From: Drechslerella dactyloides
Taxonomy: Eukaryota; Ascomycota; Orbiliomycetes; Orbiliales; Orbiliaceae
Direction: 5' to 3'
Assembly (NCBI GenBank): GCA_020064725.1
Contig: JAGTWJ010000003.1
Coordinates: forward strand, 1,736,001 to 1,800,000
DNA: 64,000 nucleotides
A program made the translations under genes and the position numbers. Below are positions 56,568 through 64,000 of the stretch, piece by piece. How positions within the stretch are numbered: the stretch's first letter is position 1; every line of letters starts with the position of its first letter. The notes under the pieces were generated by a model. That model was not told the origin of the DNA and did no database searches. It was given only the letters and a program-made list of their open reading frames with translations.

Positions 56568-57298
56568 ATGGTTTCCTCACGCTCCATCGCCCTCGCCCTC
56601 GCGGGCCTTGCCTCTCTCGCCGCCGCCCAATCCACCTCCTCGTCCTCCGTCGGCGTCGGCAACCAGACCATCATCCCGTCCTCCGTCGACGTCAACACCC
56701 GCAACGGCTGGTGCATCGCCGAAATGAACACCTGCACGACGCTCTGCGCTAAGAACTGGAAGGACAACGAGTGCGACATCAACAAGCTGACCTTCAACTG
56801 CGTCTGCGCCGACGGCTCCAAGCCGGAGATCATGAACTACCGTGATACCTTGCCCTACTTTGTCTGCCAGGCTTACATCGCCCAGTGCGTCGCTGGTACG
56901 TTCGCTCTCCCCTACAGCTCCTACAGCCCCGTCTTTTTCGTTTTCGAAGATATAAATAGCCCAGACTGACCACGTCGCGGACTGTAGCAAACGCCACCGA
57001 GCCGAAGCTCCAGGAAACCTGCAGGAACACAAACACCTGCGGTAACCTCGACCCGGCCGAGTTTGTCCCGACGACCACCCTCCAGTCCTCCAGGTCTGCT
57101 GCCACTTCCTCGTCGGCTCCCAGGAGCAGCGGCACGAACGCGAACGCACCTGCCTCTACCACCGACGCTGCCGCTGCGTCTCCCTCCACCTCTGGCAACG
57201 CTGCCGCCAGGTCTCTCGATCCCGCCTCCGTCGGCCTGCTGCACCTTGGCACGATTGTCGCCGCCTTTGCCCTCGCTGGCTTCGGCATGGCTCTGTAA
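56568..57298 (+). CDS. GPI-anchored Cys-rich surface protein (DUF7707-like)
   Basis: Two exons (56568-56895 and 56988-57298; 92-nt intron) encode 212 residues. A signal peptide (MVSSRSIALALAGLASLAAA) is followed by a short Ser/Thr linker. A cysteine domain carries WCIAEMNTCTTLC, CDINKLTFNCVCADGSKPEI and LPYFVCQAYIAQC, ending in exon 2 with CRNTNTC. The spacing and the NTCTTLC, NCVC and YRxTLPYxxC phrases match a widespread Pezizomycotina family of small GPI proteins. A Ser/Ala/Thr-rich stalk and a hydrophobic C-terminus (LHLGTIVAAFALAGFGMAL) that replaces the GPI signal follow. Expected location: cell wall or plasma membrane outer face. Role unknown. The ATG sits in ACCATGG context after a CT-rich leader. 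Confidence 0.85.
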
Positions 57299-60200
57299 TC
57301 ACAATTTCAACAGCGTAGTCTCACTTGCGTGAAAGTGACCGACTGACTTGTTGTTAACTCTGACGATTCGCGTTTACCTTCCCAATTCCGCTCTCCCGCT
57401 CTTGATAATTATAATAATGGAGATGCCCGGTCTCCGACCCTTTTTTTGTTCTTGTTCCTCATTTTCTTCTTTTCTTACTTTTTTGTTTCTTTGATGCACG
57501 CATATGAGATATGAGGAGAGCAGACTTTTACGTTTTTCCAGCTTGGTGATGTGTACGATGGTGGTCCGGTGTTCTTTTTTTCGTTCTACTTTACTTCTAT
57601 GATACCACCCCGACCCGACCCCCTCTAGTATAGTGCTAGGACTACGACGATACAGATTCATAATGAGAGGCTACTTTTTTTTCCCCCGTCTAAAAACTGT
57701 TTCACGATTGATAATATAATGTGGAATCGATAATGTAATAAGACGGTTATTGTTCTGACTGCCTGTCTTTCGTTACTCTCGCTGTCAGTGTATCTGGCGT
57801 CTGACGCCAATGAATCGGTTCAGTCCGATTCAGCTGCCCCGCGGTTTTATGTCAGACCACCGCCGTCTGTAATGGTCTGGGTGTGTCCAATATATCCGAC
57901 GCACCACCCCAAACCGCCTAAAGTAGACACCTGGCGACCTAATTTCAAAGAAATTCAAAGTCTAGACGGCAATTTGCTTGGCATCGTCGCATAGAAGAAC
58001 AGTCCCTGGATAGACCAATTCCAAAGTCTGGCCGTGTCCAATGTACTCTAAAAGTCTAATATCTTCGAGAAGTTCCATCAAGATTGTTAATCAGTATACG
58101 TTGTTCACGCCACGACGTGCCGAGATCCAGGTTTGCATTTGAACGTTTTACGTGCAAATTCGCCGGACAAACTCCAGGCTTGCGGTGAATCCTATAATTA
58201 ACAACTGCTCCGTATCCAACTTCAGACTTCTGTATCGTGTCGACAATATATCCTCGTCGATCGCACGTCGCCAATATAGGTTCTATAGCTAGACATATTC
58301 GGTCGCGTGCCCAATAGTTATATCGGGATCATCCGGTGCATTGGCCCATCAATAACGGGTTACCCGCATTGTTCACCCTGCAGCTAGCTAGCTAGCTGGC
58401 ATCAACGCTTAACTAGCACACAATAGACCGCACACAGATCAGCGTTCGCCTGTGCATTCTTAGTCTACGAAGTTAAAGGCCGGGAAAAAAGGAAACAAGC
58501 GTAATGCGGAACATAAGGCTGCATTTCTAGGTAGTTCTGGCCTGGACAATCAAGTAAGGAAGTACAGTACTAGTAGTCCGGCCAAGGCTGCATCTGCGCG
58601 AGGTTAATTTCCTGCACGCATGAGTAGGGTGGGTTTGGTTTTGTATGCATTGTCGGTACACATATTGCTGCTAGTTACCCGAGAGTAGATTACGCGGTGC
58701 ATACGTGCACGTGGAACGTCCACGGAGCCACGCGACCGGTGGAGGTATCCAGTAGTCGCAACCGGTCGTAATCTCGACCTTCATGAATTCATTCAGTACC
58801 ATCATTGCAGTATCGTTCGTATTTTTTTTTTGATTCATTTACACTCTGCAGTCGTGTGAGGTGATCTACCGTTCAACAGGACGAAGAGAAAATAGAGTTG
58901 TCGAATGATGTTAACTCGTGCATATATATAATTCTTGGCTCTCATAACTCATAGAGCGTGCAGGAGACAGTCGATTTTACATTTCGCTATCCCCTAGGTA
59001 TGCCGAGACTGTGATCAATATTTTGTTAATCTCATGGTGGGATGATATGTTATCGGTTCTTCACCAGGGTCGTGCAAGACTGGTTGTGTACTAGGTAGAG
59101 GGCATAGCTAAGGATCCCAATGATCCGTGAATATGATCTGCGACAACATTATCGTGCGTGAGATGACGCGGCCTCCTAAGCATAAGCTAGCAATTTTACT
59201 GCATTCCATTGTCTTGTGGACCAGCTTCTGACCCACGGGACAAGCTTTTCAACCAGCTGGATGATTGTTCAAGTTTCATAAGCGGATGGAAGCCATTTTG
59301 GTCTGGCTATGGAAGTGAAATCTCGATCTTTCTGACAGCCACGACTTCAGAGATCTTGACATAGATCATCGCATAGACACATCGCTAGCTAGCTGTCATG
59401 ATGAGATGTCCTGTTCATCTTGTAGAAATGCATTGTTGTAAGGTAATCTCGAGGCCAGGCTTGCCTCGTCATATGATAGGTAGCAGTGACTTTGACCATT
59501 TCAGCATGTATTATCACCTGTTTAAGGCTCAGAAGATGCCCTTAGAGCATAAATCGAGGTATCGGGTCTCTTGGCGTTTCAACTCTTGATTTGACCAAAT
59601 TGGTATCATGATATCATGGCTTTGTATGTGATGTAGCTCTGATGGGAAACTTGAAGAGACTTCAAGATGGATGCCCATAATTCCACCCTGGGGGGTGTAT
59701 ACAAGAGTGTACCAGTCTCAGCACCATTGGTGCTTTCATGTTTGTGCAATCGCGTGCGTATATGTTCGTGCATCATTGTTATCAGCTCTCTGTGGCATCG
59801 ATATCGATCGATAATATATATGTATGTATGTATAACTTGTCTCGTGAAGCCAGCTGGCAGGCCAGATCTGCAGAGGACGGGGTGTGATTTCTGGCACAAT
59901 CACAAATGTATGTCATAGTAATGGAATATCATTGTCTGAGCTATCTCGTATATTATGGGACGTTCAAGTAATGAGATAAGGTGGCTAAAGCTCAGATATA
60001 TGTTCTTGTGTAGTAATCGAGGTTGCGAAATGTAGAGAGTGCATGGCCGTGATCTCCGCCTTTGATAACTTGCTGTATCGATGTTGAAGTGATTCATACT
60101 GCTACTTTGGGGTGTCATGAGGGCATAATTGCTCTTGGCCGTCCTGATCTTTTCTCATAAAGAGGAGTGTCAATTTTGTGCATGGTTATACAAGTCGACA

Positions 60201-60798
60201 GCCAGGTGGATGGTACGTAAATGTGGATGCATCTTGGTGCTTCAGAAGCAGAAGCAATGGTCGACCGTTCTTGTATGCTGTCAATCCTAGGCGTAGAGTC
60301 TCGTATATTGCTCATGAATGGATAACGTACGAATCGCAGAAAGGAAGTAGACCGTAAGAATATTGTTTTAGATTGAAAATACTAAGTACCAGCGCTGTGT
60401 GAAAGTAGGCCTGTAGACAGCTGAGCGCGTGCAGCTGAATTTTGGGCGCAAAATTTCCAACAGCTTGTCGTGTTACGTAACGCGAGCAGAGCGGCGCAAA
60501 ATTACAACCAAGCAACACATCCGACATATTCTCTGTGGGTAGCAAGATAGGAACTCAGCACGCTCTCGACACATTCAGCACCACACCGTCTTCGACATTT
60601 TCTCACACAAGCCTCCTTCCATTAATTGATTAGAATACCTTTCAGTCTTGCAGTACTGTGCACGCACTCTTCACAATTACTGCTATCGATTCTACCTCTG
60701 CACTTTGGCTATCGACAGAAAGTATTGCACGTTCAGACCGTTCACCGCTTCGACCTCACCTCGACAAAGGCCAATTGCAGTGGTACTGTATAGCCATA
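57299..60798. other. Gene-poor 3.5-kb region
   Basis: It holds an (AGCT)n run at about 58381-58398, a (TATG)n run at about 59818-59832, and one decayed gene fragment at 58056-58330 (minus). Otherwise mixed AT-rich DNA and short ORFs without features. The last 250 bp are the promoter and leader of the F-box gene. Confidence 0.45.
58056..58330 (-). pseudogene. Decayed Cys-domain gene fragment
   Basis: The minus-strand frame reads ICLAIEPILATCDRRGYIVD and VGYGAVVNYRIHRKPGVCP, which resembles the C-terminal (Cys-x-x-Ile-Leu...Cys-Asp...Gly-Gly) module found after LysM/class V chitinase-type proteins of filamentous fungi. It ends in a stop at 58056. Upstream, a second frame reads WANAPDDPDITIGHATEYV and is then interrupted by stops, so at least one frameshift separates them. 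No start codon or signal peptide is in reach. The family call is tentative; it may be an unrelated orphan exon. Confidence 0.35.
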
Positions 60799-62729
60799 AT
60801 GGCGCTAGTACCCGTTGGCGGCCCTGGCCTGACAGACCATTTGACCAACCTGCCATCAGAAATCATTCAGGAGATTCTTGAGCGAGTAAGCACTGGCATC
60901 CCAGCTATTCGTACCGTTAATCGAACTTGCACGCTCATAGACATGTCTATCTAGATTCCGCGTCGTATTGACTTGGCTGCCCTATCCCGCGTCTCCAAGA
61001 GACTGCATAATGAAACAGCACGGGTTTTGTACAAGACTATAGTATTGCGACTGCGACAACAAACCGGACTGTCAACTAGATGCACGAACTCCTTACTCCT
61101 CGATAGTCCAGGTCCTAGCACGACGACCGGCTATACTCGTTGCCTGGTCGTAACGGGCGTACTGTTTGACTCCACCAGGCACAATATGCTCACTTCGGAG
61201 CAGAGGGTTATTATCGATAATGCCCATTTGCACCTCCGCTTGATTCTCAAGTCAATTCCTGCAGGCAGTCTCAGAAGGATCATGTAGGACCCCTTCTCGT
61301 GCTAGCGTATTCATGTCTCTCTATCAGTTGTGGATTAACACTGACTTCGAAACCGTGCAGATGGGATTCTAACGTAGTGTTTGACCCGTATATCCAAGAT
61401 CAAATACGCGATAAACATCCACAGCTCGCGGCAATCATTCATTACCAACGCCCGTGGACCGCACTCCCCGTGTCCAATAACTCTTCGGACATGCCACTGT
61501 TCCAAGCAATGAAGAATCTGACCACAATTCATGTCAAGTCCATTCGGGGACCCATGGAATATCGTGGCGTCCTTTCCGCAATAGTACGACAGGCACCGCT
61601 ACTAAAGTCGCTCGTCATCGGATTCACGAATGAACTGATGGCGTCCATTCGTAACTGGAATCCCCAAGCATCTGTCTACGAAAAGATTCTTACCTGTGCG
61701 TATGACACGCTAGGCGGCGTTACGACTCTGATGTTGAACGTTAATAGTCCAGTTGCGCTTCCAAATCTTGAGCACTTTGAAGCATATGATTTTCCTTGCT
61801 GGGCTGAGGCACTCGAGGGATCGGCACCCTTTCCCCCAATGCCCGTCCGCGTAAATCCTTCGAGAATCAACCACATCCGAGTGGCGGGGCCATCCGAACC
61901 GACTCCTATTGCACGTCATCTACGCCTTGCTGGTGTCAATCCGCAGATTTTACACTTGAAAGTTGTCGGCAATGAAGTAGAACTATCGGACTACCTACGT
62001 CAATCCACGGGTCTCGTTGAACTCAGGATCAACCTACAGTCTAGGGGTCGCACCGACCGACGGGAGGTGAATTTGACAAGTCATGGAAGAACCTTGAAAA
62101 GATTGTTCTTCCTGACGCACAACAGGCAGGGAAGGTTGCTGAGCGTGAGCTCAAGACAATTTAACCAATGGTTGGCGCTGCCAAGTTTGGTAGAGATAGC
62201 CGCAGTGATTGATTTGGACCGCTATGTGAGTACTTCATTCAAATCTTCATTGTCCCAAATATCCCTACTCGATCTATAAGAAGCAGAATGAACATAAAGG
62301 AGTGTGGGCTAACGAGCATCACGATAGGGCTGCCGGAATGGACACACCATGCCCTCAATTGAATCCATTTGGCTGTTGGGCGCAAACACTGATCTCGCCC
62401 TCCCTCAATTAAATCGGTCACATCGAGCTCTGCTACCCGGCCTGGACGCGCAAAGAATTACAATGGTTCGAAGTATCATAGGCAACTTTTTCCGCCGCAG
62501 CACCCGGCCTCCCGTTAATCTGCGGTTCCTGAGCATTGGAATTTGCAATAACTTCAATGAACCAACGTACATAGGAGAGTTGCACGCGCCTGTTCACCAC
62601 TTCCCGGGCACCATCCGGGTCAATCAGCGGATCTCCATAACTGAGGTCTCGCCCGAGGTGTTCCACCGTCACGCTGACGAGTATTCGCTCTTTAGCATGC
62701 TGCAAGACTCGTGGACACATGTTTTGTGA
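60799..62729 (+). CDS. F-box protein with LRR-like C-terminus
   Basis: Four exons (60799-60885, 60955-61283, 61361-62225, 62328-62729; introns 69, 77 and 102 nt) encode 560 residues. The F-box at 13-55 is interrupted by intron 1: LTNLPSEIIQEILER joined to IPRRIDLAALSRVSKRLHNE, then ARVLYKTIVLRL. The third exon restores LRRIIWDSNVVFDP across a GTAGGA intron. Leucine-rich irregular repeats follow (ATCs encoding LLKSLVIGFTNELM, VALPNLEHFEAYDFPCWAEA, PQILHLKVVGNEVELSDYLR). The last exon ends with MLQDSWTHVL. Likely substrate receptor of an SCF ubiquitin ligase; substrate unknown. Start chosen at the ATG at 60799; the open frame upstream lacks an ATG. It resembles the F-box gene at 39203 in length and layout. 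Confidence 0.78.
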
Positions 62730-64000
62730 ATATGAAACATCACAGTGCCATATCCTGAGACATGAATGCCACGAAGACTCTTATGAAAGACTACGAACGG
62801 TGACCAACACAGACCCATCGACCTGAATTCACGACACATTTTTCTATAAGTCTCTTACTCACTTAACAAGGCGATTATTTCTTTGGTGAAATGCCTTTCT
62901 CTTTTGATTACTCGGAGGTTCGTGGCTACTGACCATCTTGTTGACTTTTCCCTATTTCATTCTGATCTACGCGCGTGATGATTCTTGATACTGTCCTCTT
63001 CACGAACCACATTTATGATTGGGGATGTGACCATTGCGCGAAAACATGCAGCGGCGCATAATATGAACGGACCTTGACATGCATGCTTCGATTGACGAAA
63101 AAGCCTCACGATTCTGATCATGATGACATCAACTCTCACATATGAACTCATCTCACAATCCTCGTTTTCTACGTCCTCCTCCTTCTCGTCATCATCCACA
63201 CTCTCTTGTTACTGCACGTCCTCAAATGCAGATTCGCCTCCAACCGTCTATATAACCAGGAACACCTCCATTCACTCTAACATCTCCGTCGCCTTCACAC
63301 GAGTGTTCCTTTTTTCTTTCTTCCTGGTATCACCACACAGTGGCTGCTTAGAGAGGAAGCAGGCAATCGGTGAGAATCCTTGGCACACGTAACTTGACCA
63401 TATTTCGATCCAATGTCGCGAAATAAGTTGCTCAATCATCAATGAATTGTCATGACATTTTCGAGCTACGCTATTTGACACGCTCGAAACACGCAAACAG
63501 GTTGTCCCACCTGACTACAGTCACAATGAGAACATGACATGACATGAGCGATGAGATACGCATGCAAATAAGTGATCAAATCTTTGAATAACGTGCTTTA
63601 CGAACCATGAGAGACATCCGGATTTTCTGCTTGAAATATGGAGATTTGGCGACAAGAGTAGTCGAACGCAAGAATATATATGACGGCTACTTGTGGAGTG
63701 CGTCTCCGGCCAATTATCTGTCCAACACCCATTTCATCCTGATACCTCTACGTGTCTCCGTTCTTGAATTTCGAGGCAGATCTTTTCTATTGATTTTTCC
63801 TGTGCGGTGCCGTTCTGAAATTTTGATCAATTGTTCTGTAATTTCTTTCACATGCCCGTCTTTACGTCGCTCAATAGTATCCTAGGATCCTCTCGTCTAT
63901 TTATAATCCAACTCTGTCGTATCGCTCGCGTTGTGTATTTTAATTTAGCTTTACCGAATACAGTTAACTTGGTCGTTCCCCAGCCGTGCATCCACGATAA
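62730..64000. other. Terminal gene-free region
   Basis: 1.27 kb to the window end without a supported gene. It contains a CT-rich tract (63160-63200). The plus-strand ORF at 63607-63885 has no visible feature. A gene starting beyond the window cannot be excluded. Confidence 0.4.

Overview
The window is nuclear DNA of a filamentous ascomycete (Pezizomycotina). The evidence is short GT-AG introns (mostly 50-110 nt), compact genes, and families typical of this group: UstYa/DUF3328 oxidases, a GT69 CAP59-like glycosyltransferase, a DUF7707-type GPI-anchored surface protein, a GAR-domain cytoskeletal giant, F-box proteins and a Neo1-class P4-ATPase. I cannot name genus or order from sequence alone. 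No rRNA gene, convincing tRNA gene, CRISPR array or intact transposon was seen.

Layout. (1) 1-5 kb: three UstYa-family genes (203-1243 +, 1342-2061 -, 2863-3915 +) followed by a GNAT acetyltransferase. UstYa proteins are copper-type oxidases that cyclise fungal ribosomal peptides (ustiloxin, cyclochlorotine, phomopsin pathways), so this is probably one edge of a secondary-metabolite locus that continues off the left end. I did not find a classical Kex2-repeat precursor. (2) 6.2-7.8 kb: a GT69 glycosyltransferase. (3) 8.3-28 kb: a gene-sparse, mostly minus-strand block of genes that look lineage-specific: two secreted orphans, a predicted fucose-lectin-like beta-propeller, a coiled-coil protein, a Cys-motif protein, a 527-residue orphan, a ubiquitin-like-domain protein and another large orphan. 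A 33-nt identical repeat and diverged relatives are scattered in its intergenic DNA. (4) 28-31.3 kb: no gene I can support.

(5) 31.4-35.3 kb: the housekeeping phospholipid flippase Neo1. (6) 36.5-37.7 kb: a small multi-pass membrane protein. (7) 39.2-42.6 kb: an F-box gene with a likely GC-AG intron, and next to it on the other strand a truncated F-box gene carrying a 24-bp-arm inverted repeat. (8) 43.1-50.3 kb: a single-exon 2372-residue GAR-domain protein with a long charged helix. (9) 53.2-55.2 kb: a LAT-type amino-acid permease. (10) 56.6-57.3 kb: a GPI-anchored Cys-rich surface protein. (11) 57.3-60.8 kb: mostly empty, with one decayed gene fragment. (12) 60.8-62.7 kb: another F-box gene, then gene-free DNA to the end.

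Gene models were built by hand from reading frame, splice consensus and protein continuity. Where exon boundaries are uncertain this is stated. Family names rest on recognised motifs, not on a database search.
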